Shown here: positions 27,201-35,300 of the stretch, piece after piece
How the letters are laid out: the number at the start of each line of letters is the position of its first letter
How positions within the stretch are numbered: position 1 is the stretch's first letter
Source of the DNA: Xiphophorus maculatus
Taxonomy: Eukaryota > Chordata > Actinopteri > Cyprinodontiformes > Poeciliidae
Direction of reading: 5' to 3'
DNA: 64,000 nt
NCBI RefSeq assembly: GCF_002775205.1
Contig: NC_036447.1
Coordinates: 6,374,501-6,438,500, forward strand
Notes under the pieces: generated by a model
What the model saw: the letters and a program-made list of their open reading frames with translations, nothing else
Databases searched by the model: none
What the model was told of the DNA's origin: nothing
Translations under genes and position numbers: made by a program

Positions 27201-28214
27201 ACGAGTAGGATCAACTGCAATGTATATATGATTGAATTGAAGTGCGTCGAGGCGTGTTGTGAATTGGCGCTATATAAATAGACAACTGAAAACTAAATTA
27301 ACGGAGTATTTGTAGCTAGATGCTACCCATCTTTGTGCAACTAAACTGCTGTTACAACGGGCAACTGTCAGACAGACTGGGTGAGCGAGTGGGAGGGAGC
27401 GACACGATGTTGCCATGATTTAGCAAACACTTGACAGCATTAGTTAGCTGTACCTCGGCTCGTTTGAGGCAGTAATAATTATTATTAAAGTAATATTTAG
27501 TTGTTAGGCTATCTAAACTGGTCTAACGTTAGACTTGCAGGCAGACGCTGTTAGCATGAAGGCTAGCTTAGATAGATATTTAAACGGTAGGCTATGCTAA
27601 CATGAGAGTGCATGTCTGCTACCTTGTGCACAGCTGTGTTAGCTTTAGTGACTAGCCCATTAATAATATACAAAAGTCTCTTGCTGCTTTCCATGCCAAT
27701 GCGAAACGCTTACAAATTTACATTAGCGACCTCCAGTTAACACACCCACAACAACAGCTAGCGGGCTAGATGTGAAAATTTACTCGTGATCAGTGAACCA
27801 CGATAAATTGGCTAGCGAGTGGCAACGTTAGCTGGTCAGATTACGTAACAAAATCCCTGCTTGGCAGGCTCAGACAACATCATCCATGTCTGAAGCCAAG
27901 CAACTTACCTCCACTTGTGCCTCCAGCTTGCCGTCAAAGGTGAAGTCGATCAGATCTGGCTTCAGACACAACCCGTAGTTGACGGGGCAAACGTCAGTAG
28001 GTAACCGCACGAAGGGCCTTCTTTCGGGCATGGTTCCTGTATTTTGGCCGCTTGCGCTGCTGAACGAGGAACTGTGTGTAGTAGCGCCGTTTATCTTTGC
28101 GATTTTTATAAACACAGAACTGATGAAGTTGGGTTTCGGCAGTGCGGATGGGCAGTAGCTGGTGACTGTACGCGTGAAAAGGAGCGGAACGGTGCGTCCG
28201 AAGAGCAGCAACAT
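3135..28214 (-). CDS. npepps: Puromycin-sensitive aminopeptidase (complete gene, 23 coding exons)
   Basis: Zinc aminopeptidase of family M1 (gluzincin), mainly cytosolic, which removes N-terminal residues from peptides, including proteasome products and polyglutamine peptides. The joined exons give 934 codons plus stop with no frame break; human NPEPPS has 919. Visible signature: exopeptidase motif GAMEN at residues 333-337, zinc site HELAH at 369-373 with E370 as catalytic base, third zinc ligand E392 in NEGFASW, and the transition-state tyrosine Y455 in ISYSKGAS. The C-terminal helical (ERAP1-C-like) region covers roughly 590-934. All introns use GT-AG. The first Met at 28214 adds 61 residues before the internal MPERRPF start at 28031; human NPEPPS has a similar two-start layout. 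Intron 1 is the longest (7.8 kb), and intron 18 hosts an antisense protease-like pseudogene. Identity is near certain. Confidence 0.97.
3400..3600. repeat. Dispersed repeat family K, copy 1 (npepps intron 22)
   Basis: Matches about 54470-54660: both contain 'tgcaaacagatg'-like and 'gagcctcctgcacaaccaa'-like phrases followed by 'gcatcaagtggttt'. Probably an old non-autonomous element. Confidence 0.5.
4285..4332 (-). CDS. npepps: npepps exon 22
   Basis: Residues 871-886, 16 codons, phase 0 at both ends. Reads [16 protein letters not shown], matching the same short exon in human. Confidence 0.93.
4514..4669 (-). CDS. npepps: npepps exon 21
   Basis: Residues 819-870. Contains [10 protein letters not shown] and [14 protein letters not shown], highly conserved helical-domain segments. 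Donor GTAAGT; phase 0 at both ends. Confidence 0.96.
4670..5920 (-). other. npepps: npepps intron 20
   Basis: Holds a 22-bp unit repeated three times at 5299-5364. Otherwise AT-rich, with no recognisable gene. Confidence 0.8.
5299..5364. repeat. 22-bp tandem repeat, three copies
   Basis: Three consecutive units beginning gttccggcatttttac; the middle unit differs by one base. A small minisatellite inside npepps intron 20. Confidence 0.85.
5921..6028 (-). CDS. npepps: npepps exon 20
   Basis: Residues 783-818, beginning [20 protein letters not shown]; phase 0 at both ends; acceptor CCTGCAG. Confidence 0.96.
6029..6672 (-). other. npepps: npepps intron 19
   Basis: AT-rich, with no recognised gene or repeat. 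Confidence 0.7.
6673..6729 (-). CDS. npepps: npepps exon 19
   Basis: Residues 764-782, 19 codons: [19 protein letters not shown]. Phase 0 at both ends. Confidence 0.95.
6966..7882 (+). pseudogene. Degraded ubiquitin-specific-protease-like (USP) retrocopy, antisense in npepps intron 18
   Basis: Three pieces on the plus strand read like a USP catalytic domain in order. (1) 6966-7064 resembles the USP cysteine box ([15 protein letters not shown]) but lacks the expected Cys between S and W/V, and ends at TGA 7065-7067. (2) 7068-7218 continues in the same frame ([13 protein letters not shown]...) to TAA 7219-7221. (3) After a frame change, an open stretch of about 195 codons from 7289 to the stop at 7882 carries a CPGCG finger-like motif, a hydrophobic VLVFFLP strand and [20 protein letters not shown], which resembles the USP histidine box with the His replaced. 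The C-terminus is acidic. The third piece has no ATG until within YLMHG. The lack of introns, the stops and the lost catalytic residues suggest a retrocopy. Family assignment is by motif layout only; the parent gene is unknown. Confidence 0.45.
7978..8366 (+). repeat. Teleost dispersed repeat fragments
   Basis: Two similar segments (about 7978-8095 and 8303-8366) share 'caggtttctctcc' and 'cggcttcctgccac'. Between them, about 8103-8170, lies 'gcacagtggttcagttggga' followed by 'ttgaatcccc', which has a tRNA B-box look. These phrases are widespread in fish genomes (from memory). The order appears rearranged. Confidence 0.55.
8193..8271. repeat. Two adjacent perfect hairpins
   Basis: The first hairpin has arms of 11 bp (8193-8203 / 8208-8218, loop 4). 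The second has perfect arms of 18 bp (8229-8246 / 8254-8271, loop 7). They lie in npepps intron 18, between the repeat fragments. Confidence 0.8.
8642..8784 (-). CDS. npepps: npepps exon 18
   Basis: Residues 717-763, with the first base of codon 716 supplied by exon 17. Contains [19 protein letters not shown] and ends ADLRSP. Confidence 0.96.
9213..9390. mobile_element. AT-rich miniature element, family E, copy 1
   Basis: Ends are imperfect inverted repeats: tgttttagggcca at the left and tggccctaaca at the right, with AT-rich filler between. A second copy lies at about 18829-18980. Small size and no coding capacity suggest a MITE. Confidence 0.55.
9645..9864 (-). CDS. npepps: npepps exon 17
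   Basis: Residues 643-715 plus one base. Starts [13 protein letters not shown] and contains [17 protein letters not shown]; ends PGEG across the splice. Confidence 0.96.
10030..10185. repeat. Dispersed repeat family I, copy 1
   Basis: Contains 'ttgctaggtaaccatag' and 'ggttgctaggtaaccaaag'. The reverse-oriented relative is at about 17500-17760, and a weaker one at about 3955-4100. Confidence 0.5.
10518..10652 (-). CDS. npepps: npepps exon 16
   Basis: Residues 598-642, containing [13 protein letters not shown] and [12 protein letters not shown]; phase 0 at both ends; donor GTAGGT. Confidence 0.96.
10734..10873 (-). CDS. npepps: npepps exon 15
   Basis: Residues 552-597, with codon 551 completed as G|GT. 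Contains [12 protein letters not shown] and GPDQWIK, matching the human VGEDCPQWM and KPDQWVK segments. Confidence 0.93.
10874..11772 (-). other. npepps: npepps intron 14
   Basis: Contains an (AAT)n microsatellite near 11582-11608. Otherwise no recognisable gene. Confidence 0.7.
11582..11608. repeat. (TAA)n microsatellite
   Basis: Nine uninterrupted TAA units. Confidence 0.9.
11773..11836 (-). CDS. npepps: npepps exon 14 (NAGNAG acceptor)
   Basis: Residues 530-550 plus one base; contains [10 protein letters not shown]. The acceptor reads GCAGCAG, so the exon can start at 11836 or, three bases later, at 11833, which would drop one Gln. The longer form matches human spacing. Confidence 0.88.
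12160..12269 (-). CDS. npepps: npepps exon 13
   Basis: Residues 494-529, after codon 493 G|AG. Contains [19 protein letters not shown], the conserved link into the beta-sandwich domain. Confidence 0.95.
12359..12419 (-). CDS. npepps: npepps exon 12
   Basis: Residues 473-492 plus one base: [20 protein letters not shown]. Donor GTAAGA. Confidence 0.95.
12499..12603 (-). CDS. npepps: npepps exon 11 (catalytic tyrosine)
   Basis: Residues 438-472. Carries Y455 within [15 protein letters not shown], the tyrosine that stabilises the transition state in M1 peptidases. The donor, GTTGGT, departs from consensus at positions +3 and +4. Confidence 0.95.
12668..13125. repeat. Dispersed repeat family G, copy 1
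   Basis: Begins 'gggctgcaactaga' and is full of 'aatcgattaat'-type phrases. It faces an inverted relative at about 13160-13672. Relatives lie at about 34437-34935 and 53590-53775. Confidence 0.6.
13160..13672. repeat. Dispersed repeat family G, copy 2 (opposite orientation)
   Basis: Begins 'gggttgaaacaattcatc' and ends 'cgtcagctgcagtcctg', the reverse complement of the start of copy 1. The two copies fill most of npepps intron 10. Confidence 0.6.
13724..13888 (-). CDS. npepps: npepps exon 10 (third zinc ligand)
   Basis: Residues 383-437. Starts [16 protein letters not shown]392 lies 19 residues after the last His of HELAH, as required for HExxH-x18-E. Ends at HPIE. Confidence 0.97.
13889..14589 (-). 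other. npepps: npepps intron 9
   Basis: AT-rich, with no recognised gene or repeat. Confidence 0.65.
14590..14704 (-). CDS. npepps: npepps exon 9 (zinc-binding HELAH)
   Basis: Residues 345-382. Contains [19 protein letters not shown] followed by the gluzincin helix [10 protein letters not shown] (369-378). Confidence 0.97.
14705..15114 (-). other. npepps: npepps intron 8
   Basis: No recognised feature beyond splice sites. Confidence 0.65.
15115..15148 (-). CDS. npepps: npepps exon 8 (GAMEN micro-exon)
   Basis: 34 bp. Completes Gly333 (G|GT), then encodes [10 protein letters not shown] and two bases of Arg344. Holds nearly all of the exopeptidase motif GAMEN. Too short for ORF finding; placed by flanking AG/GT and frame. 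Confidence 0.95.
15229..15325 (-). CDS. npepps: npepps exon 7
   Basis: Residues 301-332 plus one base: [13 protein letters not shown] and [14 protein letters not shown]. Confidence 0.95.
15562..15762 (-). CDS. npepps: npepps exon 6
   Basis: Residues 234-300. Contains [19 protein letters not shown] and [16 protein letters not shown]; phase 0 at both ends. Confidence 0.97.
15763..17184 (-). other. npepps: npepps intron 5
   Basis: Holds family F copy 2 (about 15897-16306) and an 11-C run at 16609-16619 inside another repeat-like segment. Confidence 0.65.
15897..16306 (+). repeat. Dispersed repeat family F, copy 2
   Basis: Contains 'gatgatggaatagcacg' and 'gcacatttgtaatggaaag', shared with the other family F copies. 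Confidence 0.6.
17185..17292 (-). CDS. npepps: npepps exon 5
   Basis: Residues 198-233: [20 protein letters not shown] followed by [16 protein letters not shown]. Phase 0 at both ends. Confidence 0.97.
17500..17760. repeat. Dispersed repeat family I, copy 2, with a 27-bp tandem duplication
   Basis: Inverse orientation to the copy at 10030-10185. A 27-bp unit beginning tcgctcactctttggtt occurs twice in a row (17574-17600 and 17601-17627). Confidence 0.6.
18829..18980. mobile_element. AT-rich miniature element, family E, copy 2
   Basis: Left end 'cagggccaccctaagaag' and right end 'cttagtatggccctaatac' resemble the ends of the element at 9213-9390. Confidence 0.5.
19506..19627 (-). CDS. npepps: npepps exon 4
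   Basis: Residues 158-197, after Gly157 (G|GC). Contains [19 protein letters not shown] and RYAAVTQFE. Donor GTGAG. Confidence 0.96.
19721..19798 (-). CDS. npepps: npepps exon 3
   Basis: Residues 132-156, with shared codons at both ends. Contains [19 protein letters not shown], nearly identical to human. Confidence 0.95.
19994..20078 (-). CDS. npepps: npepps exon 2
   Basis: Residues 103-130 plus one base. Contains [19 protein letters not shown], identical to human over this stretch. Confidence 0.95.
22540..22975 (+). repeat. Dispersed repeat family H, two adjacent copies
   Basis: Copies at about 22540-22775 and 22815-22975 share 'agggcgcc(a/g)ctggtcat', an ATGGCG-containing phrase or its relic, and 'gaaatataaa'. 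A third copy lies at about 33410-33830. Confidence 0.6.
25411..25469. repeat. Perfect 23-bp inverted repeat (hairpin)
   Basis: Arms 25411-25433 and 25447-25469 are perfect reverse complements. The 13-base loop repeats part of the arm (agtggaaggaaaa), which suggests origin by duplication plus inversion. Confidence 0.85.
25875..26480. repeat. Dispersed repeat family C, two degenerate copies
   Basis: Both contain 'agtaactgatca/gtagctgat' and 'tactc(c)agta' runs typical of a teleost repeat also seen at about 47158-47680, 55268-55330 and 57683-58170. Confidence 0.5.
26718..27295 (+). mobile_element. LINE-like 3' end fragment
   Basis: Contains 'gagtttttcctctcacga', 'atgcttgct' and the terminal 'gaattggcgctatataaata', which I recognise from memory as the 3' tail of an abundant teleost LINE. 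No reverse-transcriptase frame remains. Confidence 0.55.
27909..28214 (-). CDS. npepps: npepps exon 1 (N-terminus, two possible starts)
   Basis: Residues 1-102. The first Met (28214) opens a hydrophobic, basic 61-residue leader; a second Met at 28031 begins [20 protein letters not shown], the highly conserved start of the mature enzyme. Ends KLEAQVE at donor GTAAGT. Confidence 0.93.
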
Positions 28215-28296
28215 GAACTGAAACCCTTTCAGCGCTACTCTTCGTTCTTGTACAGCCCAAACAACTTCACTTAATCAGCGTCGAGTTCAAGAGAAG

Positions 28297-28304
28297 TGAC
28301 GTCA
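28297..28304. promoter_or_regulatory. npepps: Perfect CRE palindrome (TGACGTCA)
   Basis: Full CREB/ATF consensus 83 bp upstream of the first npepps ATG, in GC-rich sequence (TGACGTCATCGCG). Binding is inferred. Confidence 0.6.
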
Positions 28305-29265
28305 TCGCGTCTCGGCCTACGCTCGGAACGTGTGTGAGGCAGCGCAGACAACAAACTTTTTCTATTTTATTAATCAATTTTTACTAAAGATTCAAAACCG
28401 GAGGTGACAAAATAACTCATGTTATTTACTGAAGTATGAGTACAAATACGTCTCTAAAAAAGTCTAATAAGAAAAAGTGTACAGGTTCTACAAATTAAGT
28501 AAAAAAAACAAATGTAACCTTAATGTTCCAAGATAACTCTCTTGATGGACGTTCTAGGCACCCGAAATCTCACAAAACCCCTCTTTCTCCTCATAACGTC
28601 CCTTAAAAATACTGGCGTGTTGCTTGTAGATTTGACGGCTTTTAGGTTTTTGCAAAACATATTATTTTGACGGAAATTACTAATGAGGTTGTCCTAAAAA
28701 AACAGAGAATTTTATTTTATGTATTAATTACGAACGTCGTGACAGCTGAGCAATAAACAATAACAATAAACATACGAGAAGTACGATGGATAAATAAGTG
28801 CTATAAGAATATAAAAATGATTATTTGACAAAAGATACAATAAAATGTAACTTAACAGTTTCCGGCTGTACGTTTTAGTGACAAGTGACAACAGTTCTAC
28901 ATGAAAACAATCAAATAGTCTGGACTTTAGAAATCTATTTTTGTGTATTTAAAAAAAAAATCCTAAGATGACTTTTGGGTTGGTTTTCAGATTCTGGACG
29001 TGCAGATAGTTTAATTTCTTTTTGCTGTTATTGCTTTTTTACAAAAGCAGTAGCAGAGAAATGTATAGACATTTGATGCACGTACAAAAACATCTGTAAT
29101 TTCTTAGAATGAATTAGAAACTGCCACTGTAATGTGCTCAAATAATTAAATTAGGTGGAAGTTGAACTAACAATTATGAGAATTACAATTTTTTTATCAG
29201 AAAAATCCACCTGAGCCTTGAAAAAAAAACGGTCAATGTGGTGCTTTAAACCTGAAAGGATTTAC

Positions 29266-29290
29266 CCGGAAGCTGCTTTTCACCTTCCGT
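29266..29290. promoter_or_regulatory. mrpl45: Paired ETS/GABP (NRF-2) sites
   Basis: CCGGAAG at 29266-29272 and the opposite-strand CTTCCG at 29285-29289, 15-40 bp before the mrpl45 ATG. GABP sites near the start are typical of nuclear genes for mitochondrial proteins. Confidence 0.55.
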
Positions 29291-29301
29291 ATAATTGGGG
29301 C

Positions 29302-29311
29302 AAGATGGCGA
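29302..29311 (+). promoter_or_regulatory. mrpl45: YY1 motif overlapping the mrpl45 start codon
   Basis: AAGATGGCGA matches the downstream YY1 consensus AAGATGGCGGC and includes the ATG itself, a known layout in translation and mitochondrial genes. Confidence 0.5.
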
Positions 29312-29367
29312 CATCCCTAACGAGGACGTTTGGGTCTCTTCGTATCGTTGCACGCAGAGGTTTAAAG
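29305..29367 (+). CDS. mrpl45: mrpl45 exon 1
   Basis: Residues 1-21, the likely mitochondrial presequence: four Arg, one Lys and no acidic residue. Donor GTACTC; phase 0. Confidence 0.9.
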
Positions 29368-32300
29368 GTACTCTGATGTTTGAGATTGTCATAAAGTCAG
29401 CATGCTAATAAAGCGTTATTTTTTCTGCTTGTTTTGAACAATGTGTAATATTTAGAGGCCTCAGCGGGGTAAGACATGACGCATGAACGTCTTAGCATCA
29501 ACCTACGAAGCTCAAGTTTTCGGCAGAAAATTTGTAGCACATATATGTATATACATTTTCCTGTTTAGTAAATTAAGCTAGAACAAAAATATTACGACTA
29601 ATACTAAAATATAGCTTGCGGGCAGGGCCGGTCCATAGTTTTATAGGGCCTTAAGCGGAATTTGACCAGAGGCCCCTTTTCCTGTTAAGGACTTCATGAC
29701 TACTAACAGCATTTCAATACAGATTTGGTTTAATCTAGAAGAGGGAGAGAATGGGGCTTAAAGTCAATCACAAGTAACTGGTATTGTTTGCTGGGATGTA
29801 GTTGTGAACAAACTGAGCTCTTAAGATTTAAGGTTGTAGCATCAGATTGCAATAATGGAAATATTACAACAATTCTCTGCACTTATACAGTGTAAACTTC
29901 CCAATTCCTTTAAGTCTTAAATTTGAAAATTAAACAACAAACACCATGCTGAAACTGTCAAATCAATTTTAATACTATTTTCATTCTCAATAAACAGAGA
30001 TACAAAATTTAGACATATGCGTTAAAAGTATAGCATGTATTGGAGGCCCTCTGATGGTTTGGGGGCCTGACACAGCAGCTTAATTAACTTATTCTTGGGC
30101 TGTCTCTTTTTATATATAATATTGTTAAATATCATAAAGTACTTTTTTAACTGCTAAATCTCCATAAAGGCCATGTTTATTGTCATTTAGCTTAGCATTA
30201 TGAATCATTTATCAAACATTCTCTGGTGATTAATCACTTCTTTAAATTTCCACTCCCAGAATGCTGAGTTAGCTCTGAATATACAGCATCCTGGCCCACT
30301 TTTCTTGCCGGTTCGGACCAAGAAGAGGCACTTTATTCCTCCAGCGGTGGGCATGAAGGGGAAGAAGGAAGAAAACCCAGAGGCTAAGGCTCGAGCAGCT
30401 GGCATCGTCTTCCGACAGCAGTACTTAGAGAGACCCATTAACATCGCCTGCTCAGGTAAAGTTCTTTGCATGAGTGACTTAAACTCTTTTCTGGTTGAAT
30501 AAACACATTCTTGTTGAAAATTTCATCTGGATTTAGACGCACATTAAATGATCAGTTTTGTCCTGTTTTCATCAGCGGGAGTGTTTGACCCGTACATCCC
30601 TCCAGAAGGAGACGCACGCCTTTCCACTCTGTCTAAGGAAGGCCTGAGACAGCGAACAGAACAGATACGACAGAGCGCCGCTTCACAACTCGCGTAAGTC
30701 TGGTTTTCTCTTCATGTTCTGTTGTTAATAATCTGTGAAAAGATCGATCTCCTCTATCTCCTCCTTGTGGTGCTGTCTGAAGAAATGCACCGCTCAGGAT
30801 CAAATATAACCAATCAGAGCCAGGAGGAGGGTCTTAGCGCTGTCAACAATCCTCATGTACTAGGAGCTAAATGTGTTAATGGTGGAGAAACAATTTATTG
30901 TTTCAAAAAAACTGCTTATCCACAGTCATTGGCGGTTATGCTAATTAGTCTTAGCATTCATGACAGCCTGTGCTAGCTATAGCGTAGCAGAGATAAAGTG
31001 GAAGGAGGAGTGTGGATGAGCAGCGCCACATAAGATTCTGATTGACAGCACTAAGATCCTCCCCTGGCACTGACTGGTTGTTTCTAGTTAGCACTGGTAA
31101 AAGGCAGAGGAGCTCGAGATATTTTCTTTTTTTTCCACAGGTAGTTTGTCTCATACCATATAGTCACTGCATAGTGTTTCAACGTAAATGCAAAACAAAT
31201 ATTTTTTAGAAAATGTAAACTGCAGCTTTAAAATAAGGATTTTTAAAATCTTCTTTCAGGATTCGTAAAGTCAAAGAATATGATTCACAGTTCAGCACAA
31301 AGACGTTTGCAGAGCAAGCTCAAGAGATCTTCATAGAGGCTCACAACGCCCTGACACAGTAAGAAGACGAACTCTTGCCTCGTTCCCCTCCCCCTGCGCA
31401 GAGGGCTGATACAGGCAGCCAGCAAAATATGTTTATTACTGTGAGGATTGTGTTTGAAGCTCGAGATATCCTCACACTGTTCTCAAATCTGCTGATAAAA
31501 CATTAACTGTCATAATAAACAATGATAAACTTATGAGTAATTTATAAGGACCATTCTGGGTCAATGATCTTGTTAGTGCTCAGTTAGTGTTTTCCTGTAC
31601 ATTTCCATTGGTTATGATGTGGCGCATGCTATCCAGTAGGAGCTGCAGAGCTTGCAGGTGCGCACGTTACTGCTCTTTTTCATTCTTTTGACCCAGAATA
31701 GCATAGCAAATAAATATCTGTGACTTTGTAGTTATTTTTGATTTGATACTCAGAGTAATTACAGTACAACAAACTGATTTTAACTGGTTAGTTAGTCAGG
31801 CTGTCTGCAGTAATCTGCTGCTCAACAGAAACACTGCTGGCAGCTTGTTGACTATAAAACAGTGTTACTATATAAGGGTATTTTATTGTCAGCTCCATGT
31901 TTGAACTGTTTTTCACATCTGGAAATATTTCCTACACTGCAAAAACATTAAAAAAACATGTTTTTCTAGTTTCTCGTGCAAATATCTTAGTACACTTGAA
32001 ATAAGACTAAACTAAATTACAAGTAAGCTATAGGAACTTATTTTAAGACGATAGTTACTTTAGTATTGATTTTCAAAAGTACTAGTTCAACTGGGAGATT
32101 ATTGAACTTATAAGAAGACTGTTAAAATGTTACTTGCAAGTTAGTTTTATCATATTTAAAGTATACTAAGATATTTGTACTTGAAACTAGACCAAAAATG
32201 ATTGGTAATATTTTGAGATTTAGTTTTTTTTTTCAGTGCAGTGTTGACTTTAAGAACACCCTGTCTGTACTACTGTTGAGTCTGAATTTCAACAGCATTC

Positions 32301-35300
32301 TGATCACTATTTGATAAATAATTTCAGAAGAAAAGAAGGAACTCCAATAAAAGTGGTTGTGACATTGTGGTATTGTCACATTTTTGATTTCCCAGCCAGT
32401 CCCTCAAGTTTTTTGCAGTTCTGTAATCTCAGAAAATCACACACAATCAACAGAATCCCCCACATTTTTTTGTGCTAATGTATAATTCTGAGCAAATTCT
32501 CTGGTTGAATTGACCAACTCCTACCTGCTGGTGGCAGTATTTCTTACTTCTATTACACTTCAGCCTTGTCAAGTTATAGTCCGTGATCAATAAAAATTGA
32601 GCTATCTAAGTTCTTTAAGTGATAAAAATGTTTGTGTGTCCCGTCTGTCTACTTGTTTTTAATAAGGAAGAAATATTGCAAAATTCCTTGCAAATATTTC
32701 TAAAGTAGAAACACAAAATCAGTATTTTCATCACAACAACAATCATGAAATCCTGGAGGATCTGCCCACCTGGCAAATACAATCATTTACACATCAATCA
32801 CTAGTCTGCATGTGGACACGTTGCTTTGGCTCCAAACTAACTAGATGTTTTTGTTTTGCAGATTCAATAAAGAGAAGCTTCATTCTCTGGTTACAGAAAG
32901 ATGTTATCCTGTAAGTTTTTCCCTCTTCCTGAAGTGTCCACCCGTCCCTGTTTCTTTGTCCTAACTACTGTCAGTGCTGTGCTGCGATGTTTGCAGGAGA
33001 TGACGAGAGGCAACCGTTACAAGACGATCCGGTGGAGGTTTGTCGAGTCACTGGAACCGCCCAGAGTGGTGCATGCCCGCTGCCCCGACATGGTCACTAA
33101 AGGCAACCTGTATGGGCAGGTTACAGTTCGTATGCACTCCAAGCAGGTATCACTTTATTTACTAGGAGTTTTAAGTGTAGATGTTATTTACTAATTAGGT
33201 GAGTCCTCAAAATAGTTGGTTGCATTTGATTTGATTTTGGGGCGTTAGAGTATAGGAGGCTAAATATAAATGTACGCCACGCTTTTCAGATTTTATGTTT
33301 TTAATATTTGAAAACCATGTATAATTTTTCTTCCTCTTCACAAATACTTGGATTTATTACGTAAAATCAGAATAATATACATTGAAGATTCTGTAGGTGA
33401 CATGGATGTAAACGATTAATCAATTTATGATTAATTGTTTATTAATAATTTATTAGATTAAAATTAGTTCCAATTGATTAGCTAATAACGTTCAGTTTTT
33501 TAGTGTTGTAATTTGGCCGCCATTCAGCAGAGGGCGCCGCTGGTCATCCTCAAGCGGAGCCGTTGGTACGAGAATCAAGATGGCGGTGGGGGGAAAGAAA
33601 TGCGGTCCGTTGTGTGATGCAAAATGCACTTTATGCTGTTTGTTTTGAATTATATACACTCAACAAACTGGTCATGTTTTACTACATTCGCCCTTTATGT
33701 TATGGAAATACAGTCATTCCTCTTGACAAGAGAACATTTTTAGGAAAACTGACGCTTTTCAATCAATCGCTAGTCGATGCTAAGATCAATCAGCTTTAGA
33801 TCAACTGATTACTCATCAACTAGCAACCTTAGCAAGTGCTGTTTCGGGTTTTTTGGGGGGTTTATAATCAGGATTTCTGAATACTGGACTTTTTAAATGG
33901 CGGTTTTATTTACAGACGTTAGCGATCTATGATCGCTTCGGGCGGCTGATGCTGGGCAGCGAGGAGCAACCAAAGGACGTCCTGGAGTACCTGGTCATTG
34001 AAAGGCACCTGGTCAACCCCTACAGTAGATGGAGGCTACACGGGAAAATTGTGCCCTCATGGGCTCCTCCCAAAGACCCAGTTATTAAGGTAACTGTCTA
34101 TTTTGGACCACTGATAATATTTTTATTTAGACTTTTAGACGGATAATTTTATGAGGACGAAAAATAACAACTGGAGAAAAAGTTCAAAATGGCTTAGATT
34201 TAATCAAACAAAAAAATGTAGGGGTACTATGACTGGAAACAAACAGCATTTCCTGTTGACATTTTGAGTTTTTACAGGAAGACCAACAAGCACAAGCAGC
34301 TTGGACAAACTAGGCTACAGAGTTAGAATAATGTAGAGATAAACCAGAGGAGAGACATTATTTTATATCTGAAGGTCATGAAGACCAGCGATCAAGATGT
34401 TCCGAGTGCTATTGTACTATACGTTTTAATATCACTAGCAGGGTTGAAACAATGAATCAGTTTTAGAAATAACTGTCAACAAATTGAGTAATTGAGTCTG
34501 AACTGGGATATTCAGACTCAAAAAGGCCATTTGCTGAAACAACAACATACTCATAGTAGTAATTAAGCCAAAACTACAAGAAAATATTTACTTTTTGCAT
34601 CTGTAAATATATTCTGCCTAGAACTCCTCAAGTGTCAGTTTTAGCTTCATCTGGTTTAAATTCTGTTAAAAAATCTATTAAATACATTTTTCTACCCAAT
34701 TATTGATCAGTCTACCCTAAACATAATCAACATTGTATTAAATTAAGTATTTTTTTAGCTGGAGATGCTACAAATAATCAAGGGTACACTAAAGAAATAT
34801 ACTATTGCAGTAACATGTTTATTTTTTATTAAAAATGGAAATTAACATTCTGTTTACTTGCATCTTTTAATGTATTTCTAACATTGTCTAAAAAGGCTTA
34901 AGTGGTTTAATTGATTACTACAATAATAAGTTGACGCCCTAGTCTCTAGTTTTTTTTATTCTTAATTATTAAAGTAATTAGCGATTTGTTTTGATATGAC
35001 CTGTCACTCGGTATAGGTTTACAAATGTGTTGCATAGATCTGATTTGGCCATTTTTTCACTGACTCTAGACACCATGTCCATCGGTTTGTAACCCAGCCT
35101 GTCTTTTTAGCGTTTGGTTACTCAGTAGTGAGGTTACTGTCAGACTACAGTACATGACATTTATTGAATAATTTGTACATGTTCTATATATATTTAATGT
35201 TTCTGTTGAGCGACTTGTCGATAAACACTCCTCTGCTCCGGTGTCTCTTCCAGACGGTTGCCATACCTGGTCCAGAGCTGAAGCCATGGGAAGAATTTGA

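Larger units (their letters stand above)
20079..27908 (-). other. npepps: npepps intron 1 (7.8 kb)
   Basis: No exon-like coding segment was recognised. It holds family H repeats (22540-22775, 22815-22975), a perfect hairpin (25411-25469), two family C segments (about 25875-26080 and 26262-26480) and a LINE-like tail (26718-27295). A long first intron often carries regulatory elements, but none can be named from sequence alone. Confidence 0.7.
28215..29304. promoter_or_regulatory. Divergent npepps/mrpl45 promoter region
   Basis: The two genes start 1.1 kb apart on opposite strands. The npepps side is GC-rich with a CRE; the mrpl45 side has ETS and YY1 motifs and no TATA box. The middle (about 28380-29220) is AT-rich, with no recognisable gene. 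Confidence 0.6.

Noticed and set aside
30305-30502. Stand-alone small ORF starting with TTG
   Set aside because: It is mrpl45 exon 2 read through its donor site; the frame joins exons 1 and 3.
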